From NCBI GenBank assembly GCA_020628175.1, contig JAHDFK010000033.1:1-8042 (forward strand): a stretch of DNA of 8,042 nucleotides, given 5' to 3'. The position numbers were made by a program, and so were the translations under genes. Positions 1 to 6,701 of the stretch are shown here, one piece after another. The stretch is from Wenyingzhuangia sp. (GTDB taxonomy: Bacteria > Bacteroidota > Bacteroidia > Flavobacteriales > Flavobacteriaceae). The notes below the pieces were generated by a model. The model searched no databases. It had not been told where the DNA came from and was given only the letters and a program-made list of their open reading frames with translations. Positions within the stretch are counted from its first letter, which is position 1. The number at the start of each line of letters is the position of its first letter.

Positions 1-611
1 CATCTGCTGCTTTAGAAAAAATTGCTGCTTCAGGAAGAAAAATCTTATTTGTTGCTACAAAAAAGCAAGCTAAAGATATTGTTGCTGAAAAAGCAGGAGC
101 TGTAAACATGCCTTACATTACAGAAAGATGGCCAGGTGGTATGTTAACAAATTTTGTGACTATCCGTAAGGCAGTTAAAAAAATGTCTCAAATTGATAGA
201 ATGAAGACTGATGGATCTTTCGACGCTTTATCTAAAAGAGAAAAGTTACAAATCGATCGTCAAAGAGCTAAATTAGAAAAGAACTTAGGTTCTATCTCTG
301 ATATGACTCGTTTACCAGGTGCTTTATTTGTTATTGATGTTAAGAAAGAACACATTGCAGTTGCAGAAGCTAAGAAATTAAACATTCCAGTTTTTGCAAT
401 GGTTGATACAAACTCTGACCCGAGCCCAATCGACTTCGTAATTCCTTCTAACGATGATGCATCTAAATCTATCGATAAAATCTTAACGTTAACTACGCAA
501 GCAGTTGCTAACGGATTGAACGAAAGAAAAGCAGGTAAAGAAGCTGCTGCTAACGCTATAGCTCAAGAGGCTCCAGCAACGGAAGCTCCAGCTGCAGAAG
601 AAGCTAAATAA
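1..611 (+). CDS. rpsB: 30S ribosomal protein S2, 5'-truncated by window edge
   Basis: Structural protein of the small ribosomal subunit, required for binding of S1 and for translation initiation. The frame is open from base 3, so about 202 C-terminal residues are visible and the N-terminal part lies before the window. Family marks are KILFVATKKQAKDIV, then MPYITERWPGGMLTNF, then LPGALFVIDVKKEHIAVAEA and IPVFAMVDTNSDPSPIDFVIPSNDDA, all typical of S2. The ATG at 108 is internal and should not be taken as the start. After the S2 core there is an Ala/Glu/Pro-rich tail of about 25 residues (from KEAAANAIAQ to EEAK), low in complexity and probably disordered. tsf follows 84 bases downstream on the same strand, the usual bacterial pairing. 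The identity is certain; the upstream promoter and any S2 autoregulatory leader are outside the window. Confidence 0.97.
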   Translation, partial: SAALEKIAASGRKILFVATKKQAKDIVAEKAGAVNMPYITERWPGGMLTNFVTIRKAVKKMSQIDRMKTDGSFDALSKREKLQIDRQRAKLEKNLGSISDMTRLPGALFVIDVKKEHIAVAEAKKLNIPVFAMVDTNSDPSPIDFVIPSNDDASKSIDKILTLTTQAVANGLNERKAGKEAAANAIAQEAPATEAPAAEEAK

Positions 612-630
612 TTACAAAAAGTTAACATGC

Positions 631-671
631 AACGGTACAAATATTTTATATTTTTGTACCGTTCATTTTTA
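631..671 (+). terminator. Hairpin between rpsB and tsf, possible partial terminator
   Basis: Perfect 11-bp inverted repeat AACGGTACAAA (631-641) / TTTGTACCGTT (653-663) with an 11-base A/T loop, followed by a T-rich run interrupted by one C and later an A. It starts 19 bases after the rpsB stop. Only 32 bases separate it from the tsf start, and I see no promoter there. tsf must therefore be reached by read-through, and the hairpin may lower tsf output relative to rpsB or mark an mRNA processing site. The structure is seen in the sequence; its effect is inferred. Confidence 0.6.
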
Positions 672-695
672 TAAAAACATTTAAAAAATAATACT

Positions 696-1661
696 ATGGC
701 AGATATTAAGGCGGCTGACGTGATGAAATTAAGAAAATCATCAGGAGCTGGAATGATGGACTGTAAAAAAGCTTTAATCGAAGCTGAAGGAGATTTTGAA
801 AAAGCAGTTGATGTTTTACGTAAAAGAGGTCAAAAAATGGCAGCAAAAAGAGCAGACCGTGAGTCTAGCGAAGGTGCAGCTATCTCTGTTGTAAACGAAG
901 ACAACACTGCAGGAGTTTCTATCGTATTAGGATGTGAAACTGACTTTGTTGGTAAAAACGAAGATTTTGTTGCTTTAGCTAAATCATTAGCAGCTGCAGC
1001 ATTAAAATGCAACACTAAAGAAGAGTTTTTAGCTTCTGATTTTGGTGGTGTAACTGTTGCTGAAAAATTAGTTGAACAAACTGGTGTTGTAGGTGAAAAA
1101 TTAGAAATTAACGACTTTACAAGAGTTGAGGCTCCTTACGTTGGATCATACATTCACGTTGGAAACAAAATTGCTTCTTTGGTAGGTTTATCTGAAGCAA
1201 TTGAAGGTGCAGATGTATTGTCTAGAGATATCGCAATGCAAGTTGCTTCTATGGGTGCTACTACTCTATCTTACAACGATTTTGATCCTGCATTTGTTGC
1301 TGCTGAAACTGAAGCAAGAATTGCTGCTATCGAAAAAGATAATATTGAATTAGGAAGATTAGGAAAAACGTTAAAAAACGTACCTCAATACATTTCTAAG
1401 TCTCAATTAACTGACGAAGTTTTAGCAAAAGCTGAAGAAGCTGCAAAAGCTGAGTTAGCTGCAGAAGGAAAACCAGAAAAAATCTGGGATAGAATTTTAC
1501 CAGGAAAAATGGAAAGATTCATTTCTGACAATACAACATTAGACCAAGAGCAATGTTTATTAAACCAAAACTTCATCAAAGACGAAAAGAAATCTGTTGC
1601 AGAATACGTAGCAGCTTCTAACGTAGAAGTAGTTGGTTTTTCTAGAGTTACTTTAGGATAA
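696..1661 (+). CDS. tsf: Translation elongation factor Ts
   Basis: Cytoplasmic guanine-nucleotide exchange factor that regenerates EF-Tu-GTP from EF-Tu-GDP. The 321-residue protein starts with a UBA-like N-terminal domain (about 1-55) containing the family motif SGAGMMDCKKALIEAEGD and the LRKRG segment. The EF-Tu-contacting motif TDFVGKNEDF follows at 82-91. Core dimerization sequence comes after (APYVGSYIHVGNKIASLVGL, about 145-165), and the protein ends in a typical EF-Ts tail (LNQNFIKDEKKSVAEYV, then VVGFSRVTLG). The ATG at 696 gives the canonical MADIKAADVMKLR beginning, so the start is secure. It is the second gene of the rpsB-tsf unit and is closed by a strong terminator. Length is within the range for the family. 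Nothing looks damaged. Confidence 0.98.
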   Translation: MADIKAADVMKLRKSSGAGMMDCKKALIEAEGDFEKAVDVLRKRGQKMAAKRADRESSEGAAISVVNEDNTAGVSIVLGCETDFVGKNEDFVALAKSLAAAALKCNTKEEFLASDFGGVTVAEKLVEQTGVVGEKLEINDFTRVEAPYVGSYIHVGNKIASLVGLSEAIEGADVLSRDIAMQVASMGATTLSYNDFDPAFVAAETEARIAAIEKDNIELGRLGKTLKNVPQYISKSQLTDEVLAKAEEAAKAELAAEGKPEKIWDRILPGKMERFISDNTTLDQEQCLLNQNFIKDEKKSVAEYVAASNVEVVGFSRVTLG

Positions 1662-1685
1662 GCAGTACTTTTATACAATAACACT

Positions 1686-1716
1686 AAAACCTCTTGATGT
1701 ATCAAGAGGTTTTTTT
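1686..1716 (+). terminator. Rho-independent terminator after tsf
   Basis: Stem CCTCTTGA (1690-1697) / TCAAGAGG (1702-1709) with a TGTA tetraloop, preceded by four A and followed by seven T. This is a classical intrinsic terminator 25 bases after the tsf stop. It ends the rpsB-tsf unit and separates it from pyrH-frr, which has its own promoter. Confidence 0.9.
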
Positions 1717-1747
1717 GTGCATAAAACAAAAGAAACCATCTTTTAGA

Positions 1748-1779
1748 TTCTATAATTTTCTTTCAAAATTTTATATTTG
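1748..1779 (+). promoter_or_regulatory. Bacteroidota-type promoter for pyrH-frr
   Basis: TATATTTG at 1772-1779 matches the Bacteroidota -7 consensus TAnnTTTG exactly. A TTC at 1748-1750, 21 bases upstream, is a near match to the -33 TTG element. Transcription would begin around 1786, giving a leader of only about 13 bases before the pyrH ATG at 1799. Such short, A-rich leaders without a Shine-Dalgarno are common in this phylum. Its place just after the tsf terminator supports the call. Confidence 0.7.
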
Positions 1780-1798
1780 CACTACTTAATAAACAACT

Positions 1799-2509
1799 AT
1801 GCAATACAAAAGAATACTTTTAAAACTAAGTGGTGAAGCTTTAATGGGAGACAATCAATATGGTATTGACCCAAAAAGATTGGCAGAATATGCAGAAGAA
1901 ATTAAAGCAGCTGTAGATACTGGTTTAGAAATTGCAATTGTTATTGGTGGTGGAAATATTTTTAGAGGTGTTTCTGGTGCAGCACAAGGTATGGACCGAG
2001 TGCAGGGAGATTACATGGGAATGTTAGCAACTTGTATTAACGGAATGGCTTTACAAAGCGCTATTGAAGCTGTGGGGGTTCAAACAAGATTGTTAACCGC
2101 GATTAAAATGGAAGAAATAGCAGAACCTTTTATTAAAAGAAGAGCTGTTAGACATTTAGAAAAAGGGAGAGTTGTTATTTTTGGTGCAGGTACGGGAAAT
2201 CCTTACTTTACAACAGATACAGCCTCTGTATTAAGAGCTATAGAAGTACAAGCAGACGCTATTTTAAAAGGAACTCGTGTAGATGGTATTTATACTGCAG
2301 ATCCTGAAAAAGACCCGAACGCTACTAAATTTGATACCATTTCGTACAGAGATGTATTAGACAAAGGTTTAAAAATTATGGACTCTACCGCTTTTACTTT
2401 AAGCGAAGAGAATAGTTTGCCTATATTAGTATTTGATATGAATACTAAAGGAAACCTTCAAAAATTAATTCAAGGAGAAAATATTGGTACAATAGTTACA
2501 GATAAATAA
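1799..2509 (+). CDS. pyrH: UMP kinase (uridylate kinase)
   Basis: Phosphorylates UMP to UDP with ATP in pyrimidine nucleotide synthesis; the bacterial enzyme is a cytoplasmic hexamer of the amino-acid-kinase fold, unrelated to eukaryotic UMP/CMP kinase. The 236 residues match the usual family length. Visible motifs are KLSGEAL (9-15, ATP phosphate binding), the glycine-rich IGGGNIFRG (49-57), GDYMGMLAT (70-78, UMP site), [10 protein letters not shown] (131-140), [13 protein letters not shown] (157-169, nucleotide-binding region) and MDSTAF (194-199). The start [14 protein letters not shown] is the canonical one and lies just downstream of an exact -7 box. frr begins 8 bases after the stop, so the two are surely co-transcribed. 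No key residue seems to be missing. Confidence 0.98.
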   Translation: MQYKRILLKLSGEALMGDNQYGIDPKRLAEYAEEIKAAVDTGLEIAIVIGGGNIFRGVSGAAQGMDRVQGDYMGMLATCINGMALQSAIEAVGVQTRLLTAIKMEEIAEPFIKRRAVRHLEKGRVVIFGAGTGNPYFTTDTASVLRAIEVQADAILKGTRVDGIYTADPEKDPNATKFDTISYRDVLDKGLKIMDSTAFTLSEENSLPILVFDMNTKGNLQKLIQGENIGTIVTDK

Positions 2510-2517
2510 TATATAAG

Positions 2518-3072
2518 ATGAACGAAGAAGTTACATTTATTATAGATAGCGCTAAAGAGGGAATGGAAAATGCCATTGCCCATTTGGTAAAAGAATTTGG
2601 AAACATTAGAGCTGGTAAAGCGAGTCCTGCAATGTTAGGAAGTGTGATGGTAGATTATTATGGTTCTCAAACACCATTAAGTCAAGTAGCCAATGTAAAC
2701 ACTACAGATGCTCAAACCATTACGGTACAGCCTTGGGAAAAAAATATGATTCCTGAAATTGAAAAAGGAATTATGTTGTCTAACTTAGGATTCAACCCTA
2801 TGAATAACGGAGAAAGCATTATTATAAATGTGCCTGCGTTAACAGAAGAAAGACGTAAAGAACTGTCTAAAACAGCAAAATCTGAAGCAGAAAATGCTAA
2901 AATTAGTATTCGTAACATCCGAAGAGATTCTAACAACGATATTAAAAAAACAGAAGTTTCTGACGATGAGAAAAAAGGAGCTGAAGCTGACATTCAAACC
3001 TTAACAGATTCTTACATCAAAAAGATTGATGAATTGTACGCCGTAAAAGATGCAGAAATCATGAAAGTTTAA
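2518..3072 (+). CDS. frr: Ribosome recycling factor
   Basis: With EF-G it splits the post-termination ribosome and releases mRNA and tRNA. The 184-residue length is the family norm. The tRNA-like two-domain plan can be read: N-terminal helix, the NIRAGKASPAML motif (29-40), the beta-rich domain II with VDYYGSQTPLSQVANV and VQPWEKNMIPEIEKGI (45-85), NPMNNGESIIINVPALTEERRKEL (93-116), and the long C-terminal helices with RNIRRD (132-137), whose arginine is conserved for ribosome binding. It lies 8 bases after pyrH and is closed by a strong terminator 23 bases after the stop. pyrH-frr is a very widespread gene pair. Start and identity are secure. Confidence 0.98.
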   Translation: MNEEVTFIIDSAKEGMENAIAHLVKEFGNIRAGKASPAMLGSVMVDYYGSQTPLSQVANVNTTDAQTITVQPWEKNMIPEIEKGIMLSNLGFNPMNNGESIIINVPALTEERRKELSKTAKSEAENAKISIRNIRRDSNNDIKKTEVSDDEKKGAEADIQTLTDSYIKKIDELYAVKDAEIMKV

Positions 3073-3095
3073 CTTTCGGCAAGCAAAAATACTCC

Positions 3096-3132
3096 AAAAG
3101 CTATCTGATATTATTGTATTAGATAGCTTTTT
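3096..3132 (+). terminator. Rho-independent terminator after frr
   Basis: Fifteen-base arms AAAAGCTATCTGATA (3096-3110) / TATTAGATAGCTTTT (3117-3131), with one G-U pair, a 6-base loop and a T run. It ends the pyrH-frr unit 23 bases after the frr stop. Only 37 bases remain before the exporter start, so that gene depends on read-through or on a weak promoter within this gap. Confidence 0.88.
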
Positions 3133-3169
3133 ACATGACTAACTACACTACTTTTTTATCATCTTCTGT

Positions 3170-5503
3170 ATGAATTTTTGGAATAACTTATCTAAAGCAA
3201 TACTTACCAATAGAATAGCTACCCTACTCTTTTTAGCTATTATTACTATTACTTTAGCATTACAATTTAAGCATGTACAATTTTCGTACAAAGAAGCCAA
3301 CTTGTTGCCAGAAGATAATGATGTTAATATTGACTATGACAAGTTTCTAGACATTTTTGGTGAAGAAGGAAATATTGTTGTATTAGGCGTACAAGACAAA
3401 AGTGTTTTTACAGATGTTACCAAATTTAACAATTGGCTCGCTCTAGCCGATACTATTGCCAGTTTTAAACAAGAAATTGAAGGCGTAATTTCTTTTTCGA
3501 ACATAAAAGAACTTAAAAAAAACACCGCACTTCAAAAGTTTGAATTACAACCTCTATTTCAAAAAACAAGCTTTAAACAAACAGAAATAGATAGCATTAA
3601 AAATCATCTATTTAACAACCTTCCCTTTTACGATAATTTACTATTTAACAAGCAAAGCGAAACTTTGCAGACTATTGTTTACATAGACAAAGAAGTTGTC
3701 AATACAAAAAGACGTTCAGACTTTATAAAAAATACGTTCAACCCCCTTATTCATAAATTTAACAAAGACAACAACCTACAAGTTAGAGTTTCGGGTATGC
3801 CTTATGTTCGTAGTATGAATGCTGCAAGTGTAAAATCAGAAATGGGAATGTTTGTGGCTTTAGGTTTAGGAGTTACAGGGTTAATATTCTTTTTATTTTT
3901 CAGATCCTTTAGAGCCACTTTTGTAACACTTACTGTTGTTGTAATGGGTGTACTATGGTCTTTTGGACTTATGGGCTTGTTTGCGTATAAAATTTCTATT
4001 TTAACCGCATTAATTCCACCTTTAATTATTGTAATTGGCGTACCCAATGCTATTTTTTTAATTCATAAATACCAACAAGAAATTAAAAAGCATGCTAACA
4101 AAGCAGAGGCACTACAAATGGTAATTACCAAGGTTGGTAACGCTACGTTAATGACCAACGTTACTACCGCAGCAGGTTTTGCAACGTTTGTATTTACAAA
4201 AAGTCAAATTTTAAAAGAATTTGGTGTTATTGCCTCCGTAAGTATTTTAGGTATTTTTATTTTATCTATCTGTTTAATACCCGTTATGTATAGTTATTTG
4301 CCATTGCCTAAAGCAAAGCACTTAAAACATTTAGATAAAAAATGGGCCGATGGTATTATTAACGGAATGACACGTATTGTACGTTACAAAAAGAAATATG
4401 TGTATTTAGTTACATTTTTACTTACCCTTGTAGCCCTTGTAGGTGCTTATAAAATAAAAGTATCTGGAAGTTTAATAGAAGACATGTCTAAAAAAACTCA
4501 GTTTTATAAAGATATTGTGTTTTTTGAAAAAGAATTTGGAGGTATTTTACCTTTAGAAATTTTAGTAGACACCCAAAGAGAAAATGGTGTTATGAAACTA
4601 GCTACTTTAAAAAGAATTGATAAACTAGAACAAGAAATTCTTAAAATACCAGAGCTATCCAAACCAATATCTATCAATAACTTGGTTAAATATTCTAAAC
4701 AAGCTTTTTACAATGGTAATCCAGAATACTATGCCTTGCCTACATCGCAAGAAAAAAACTTTATTTTAAGCTATGCTAAAAACTCTGGTGGTAATAGCAA
4801 TGCCTTAAACAATATGGTAGATAAAAGCGGAAGATACGCACGTATTACTACTTTTATGAAAGATATTGGTACCGAGCGTATGGAACAAATTCAACAAAGG
4901 CTACAACTTATTATTGACGATCAATTTCCAGCTAAAAAATACAATGTTTCCTTAACCGGTAAAGCTCTTGTGTTTGTAAAAGGAACCAATTATTTAATTA
5001 ACAACCTTACCGTGTCTTTAGGCTTGGCTATTGTTTTAATTTCGTTATTTATAGGTTCACTTTTTAAAGACTACAAAATGGTATTAATATCATTAGTCCC
5101 TAACCTATTTCCATTGTTGTTAACCGCAGGAATTATGGGGTATTTAGGCATTCCTTTAAAACCCTCAACTATTTTGGTGTTTAGTATTGCCTTTGGTATT
5201 TCTGTAGACGATACCATTCACTTTTTAGCCAAATACAGACAAGAATTACAAGACAGCCAAGGTAAAATTCGTAAATCTGTATACAAGGCATTAAAAGAAA
5301 CAGGTATCAGTATGTTTTACACATCAATTGTATTGTTTTTTGGTTTCTTGGTCTTTATAATTTCTAGTTTTGGAGGTACCAAAGCTTTAGGCGGATTGGT
5401 TTCTATTACTCTATTATTTGCCATGTTGTCTAACCTTATCATTCTTCCATCGCTGCTTATTACGTTTCAAAGAAAAATGTCTAAAAAAAATAAAACCGTT
5501 TAG
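3170..5503 (+). CDS. RND superfamily (MMPL-type) inner-membrane exporter
   Basis: A 777-residue, 12-helix inner-membrane protein of the RND/MMPL 'predicted exporter' type. Such proteins use the proton gradient to move lipids or other hydrophobic molecules; the substrate cannot be read from sequence. Layout: helix 1 at about 15-33, first periplasmic domain 34-222, helices 2-6 at about 226-376, a short cytoplasmic link, helix 7 at about 410-428, second periplasmic domain 430-612, helices 8-12 at about 615-766, and a basic tail. Both halves share the RND pattern. Helix 10 carries GISVDDTIHFLAKYR (676-690) with the acidic pair D680/D681 expected for proton relay, while the matching helix 4 stretch GVPNAIFLIHKY (290-301) has Pro-Asn instead. 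The ATG at 3170 is the first in frame and gives a proper first helix. It follows frr in the same direction. No adaptor or outer-membrane partner gene is seen in the window. Confidence 0.92.
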   Translation: MNFWNNLSKAILTNRIATLLFLAIITITLALQFKHVQFSYKEANLLPEDNDVNIDYDKFLDIFGEEGNIVVLGVQDKSVFTDVTKFNNWLALADTIASFKQEIEGVISFSNIKELKKNTALQKFELQPLFQKTSFKQTEIDSIKNHLFNNLPFYDNLLFNKQSETLQTIVYIDKEVVNTKRRSDFIKNTFNPLIHKFNKDNNLQVRVSGMPYVRSMNAASVKSEMGMFVALGLGVTGLIFFLFFRSFRATFVTLTVVVMGVLWSFGLMGLFAYKISILTALIPPLIIVIGVPNAIFLIHKYQQEIKKHANKAEALQMVITKVGNATLMTNVTTAAGFATFVFTKSQILKEFGVIASVSILGIFILSICLIPVMYSYLPLPKAKHLKHLDKKWADGIINGMTRIVRYKKKYVYLVTFLLTLVALVGAYKIKVSGSLIEDMSKKTQFYKDIVFFEKEFGGILPLEILVDTQRENGVMKLATLKRIDKLEQEILKIPELSKPISINNLVKYSKQAFYNGNPEYYALPTSQEKNFILSYAKNSGGNSNALNNMVDKSGRYARITTFMKDIGTERMEQIQQRLQLIIDDQFPAKKYNVSLTGKALVFVKGTNYLINNLTVSLGLAIVLISLFIGSLFKDYKMVLISLVPNLFPLLLTAGIMGYLGIPLKPSTILVFSIAFGISVDDTIHFLAKYRQELQDSQGKIRKSVYKALKETGISMFYTSIVLFFGFLVFIISSFGGTKALGGLVSITLLFAMLSNLIILPSLLITFQRKMSKKNKTV

Positions 5504-5510
5504 TAGTTGT

Positions 5511-5605
5511 TTTTGGGCATTACCGCAAGGGTCGTGCTTTCACTACTCGTTTTTTTCGTACCTCAAAAGAACTCAAACATACCGTTCAATCACTAATGCT
5601 TTAAA
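5511..5605 (+). repeat. Short repeat-like element with inverted ends, after the exporter gene
   Basis: GGGCATTA (5515-5522) pairs with TAATGCTT (5594-5601), six Watson-Crick pairs plus two G-U pairs, and TTT (5511-5513) can add pairs with AAA (5603-5605). The interior (ACCGCAAGGGTCGTGC, then CACTACTCG and TTTCGTACCTC) is richer in G and C than its surroundings and codes for nothing convincing. From memory, it resembles a dispersed element found at gene ends in many Flavobacteriaceae, beginning about GGGCGTTACCC and ending CCCTAACGC. This copy would be diverged from it. The stop of the exporter gene lies only 7 bases before it. Family membership is recalled, not searched; the inverted ends are seen directly. 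Confidence 0.5.
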
Positions 5606-6033
5606 GTTATAAAAAACAATAAAGTCATTTAAAACTGATATATCACAATCTTTGTAAAAACTATTGATGTATTCTCTTGAATAGAATAATAAAGTATTCG
5701 GTTCAGCTAATCATAACAAGACACTAAAATATTTTATAACAAACAGTCGTTTATGTCATCTAAAACTCAATTGGAGATCGCATTGCTACTCGAATCAAAA
5801 ATTCAATAATAACGACTGCTTAGCCCTACTTTAATAATAACCTTTTTAAAACAGTTATAACAACATGAAACCAACATGCTAACTAAAACTTATTTACTTT
5901 GTTAATATCTTATGATGTCATTGTGAATTAGCAAGCAACTTTTCTATTCTTATCTAGCTTTTTTTATATAGCTTCATATAAATTTTCATTAGGATTTCAC
6001 TAAATGTCAATATATAGGTAAATAGTAAAAAAA
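5606..6033. other. AT-rich non-coding stretch with repeat relics
   Basis: I find no convincing gene, tRNA or terminator here. What stands out are several short segments that begin with GTCATT or GTCATC. GTCATTTAAAACTGATATATC starts at 5624; its first 13 bases match the start of the repeat at 5755 apart from one T/C change. That repeat itself is listed separately. GTCATTGTGAATTAGCAAGCAA starts at about 5916 and resembles, from memory, the widespread GTCATTGCGAGGAACGAAGCAAT type of dispersed repeat. They look like decaying copies of small mobile palindromic sequences, as is usual for flavobacterial intergenic DNA. Confidence 0.4.
5744..5818 (+). repeat. Dispersed repeat, copy A, bounded by an 8-bp inverted repeat
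   Basis: The segment 5755-5812 is a diverged direct copy of 7016-7072, with about 46 of 58 aligned columns identical by hand. The shared core is AACTCAATTGGAGATC followed by CATT, then CT, CT and GAATC. Copy A is enclosed by CAGTCGTT (5744-5751) and AACGACTG (5811-5818), which could pair as the stem of a 75-base element or be terminal inverted repeats of a miniature element. Copy B lacks these ends. A chance 18-codon open frame runs through it and is not taken as a gene. Confidence 0.55.
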
Positions 6034-6249
6034 TTACCATTGAATTCCATCTAAAAAAATCTCAGAAAATAATATAACAATACCTAAGAGCAAAGAAATT
6101 AAACCAATAAAAATACCCTTTAATTTCGTTGTCCCTGAATCATACTCATATTCATTTAAAGATCTATCCTCTTGTTTTAAATTCATAATAGATAAGTAAA
6201 ATTCTCTCGCACCAACAATTAAAAAAAATACCCCTACTAGAAAATTCAT
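6034..6249 (-). CDS. Small two-helix membrane protein of unknown function
   Basis: A 71-residue protein with two clear hydrophobic helices, about residues 2-21 (NFLVGVFFLIVGAREFYLSI) and 46-66 (from FIGLISLLLGI to EIFL). A charged loop joins them (KQEDRSLNEYEYDSGTTKLK). The pattern suggests an inner-membrane hairpin protein. I do not recognise a family. The ATG is preceded by an A/T-rich leader, as in other genes of this phylum, but I find no TAnnTTTG box upstream. It lies in the accessory stretch, on the same strand as the toxin-antitoxin pair 160 bases upstream. In favour of a real gene are the ordered helix-loop-helix layout and normal-looking codons in very AT-rich DNA. Against it is its short length. 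Confidence 0.55.
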   Translation of the reverse strand: MNFLVGVFFLIVGAREFYLSIMNLKQEDRSLNEYEYDSGTTKLKGIFIGLISLLLGIVILFSEIFLDGIQW

Positions 6250-6367
6250 TAATAAAAATTAATTAGAAAACTATATTTAAATTCAAACTCCACCATCCTT
6301 AATACTTTGTTATCTACAAAATTGAGAGATTTTACAAGAATTAAATTTACACAGTCAAACTCTTCCA

Positions 6368-6405
6368 AACTAAAAAAGAAAATCAAATTATTTTGTTTTT
6401 TAGTT
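6368..6405 (-). terminator. Long A/T-rich inverted repeat after the toxin gene
   Basis: Sixteen-base arms (6368-6383 and 6390-6405) match at all but one position (a G-G mismatch) around a 6-base loop CAAATT. The outer part is AACTAAAAAA / TTTTTTAGTT. It begins 3 bases after the toxin stop on the - strand, where a terminator is expected. The stem is almost pure A/T and has no T run beyond it on that strand, so it would be a weak, perhaps bidirectional, terminator. Confidence 0.45.
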
Positions 6406-6407
6406 AT

Positions 6408-6701
6408 TTAAAATTGAAGTTTTTTAAATGGATTATCTTTCGTAGGAAAAACGGCATATACTATAATTATATCTCTAACAACCTCATAAACAATTACAAA
6501 CGGAAATACTTTTAAAACCCCTTCCCTGTATGGGTTTCTTTTAATTTGATAATGTAATGGATTTTTTTCTATATAATCTAACGAATCGTAAACTTCTGAT
6601 ACAAATCGATTCCCTAACCCTTCTTGTCTTTCTTAATACCACAAATACCCATTTGATACATCTCCAAGAGCTTCCTCCCTTATAGCTAAACTATAGACCA
6701 T
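6408..6701 (-). pseudogene. RelE/ParE-family toxin broken by one nonsense codon
   Basis: Reading the - strand from the ATG at 6701 gives a full-length RelE/ParE toxin (97 codons plus stop) interrupted only by a TAA at codon 23 (6635-6633). Family signs include IREEALGDVSNGYLWY before the stop, then ERQEGLGNRF (24-33, the helix pair of the fold), SLDYIEKNPLHY, PYREGVLKVFPFVIVYEV (57-74, central strands) and IIIVYAVFPTKDNP (78-91, last strand). In relatives the sequence around codon 23 is usually WYEE.QEGLG, so the TAA is best explained as GAA changed to TAA. No ATG lies downstream of it, so restart is unlikely. The family cleaves mRNA on the ribosome or blocks gyrase; which one cannot be told here. 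Its start overlaps the antitoxin end by 11 bases, the classic operon arrangement. Apart from the stop, the reading frame has no indels, so the change is recent or a sequencing error. Confidence 0.85.

Noticed and set aside
3149..3156. TACTTTTT as a -7 box for the exporter gene
   Set aside because: It lacks the final G of TAnnTTTG and has no TTG at the proper distance; too weak to annotate.
5511..5605. Integron attC site
   Set aside because: The ends pair, but the order and sequence of the GTTA and TAAC parts do not fit the RYYYAAC...GTTRRRY layout, and no integrase is in the window.
5418..5612. 64-residue + strand open frame overlapping the exporter end
   Set aside because: It is out of frame with the exporter over much of its length and then passes through the repeat element; its translation shows no ordered domain.
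5753..5809. 18-codon open frame with ATG through repeat copy A
   Set aside because: The matching frame in copy B differs in length and sequence and has no ATG, so the conservation is at DNA level, not protein level.
6017..6038. GGTAA...TTACC hairpin at the end of the small membrane gene
   Set aside because: Only a 5-bp stem with a 12-base loop that overlaps the stop codon; not convincing as a terminator.
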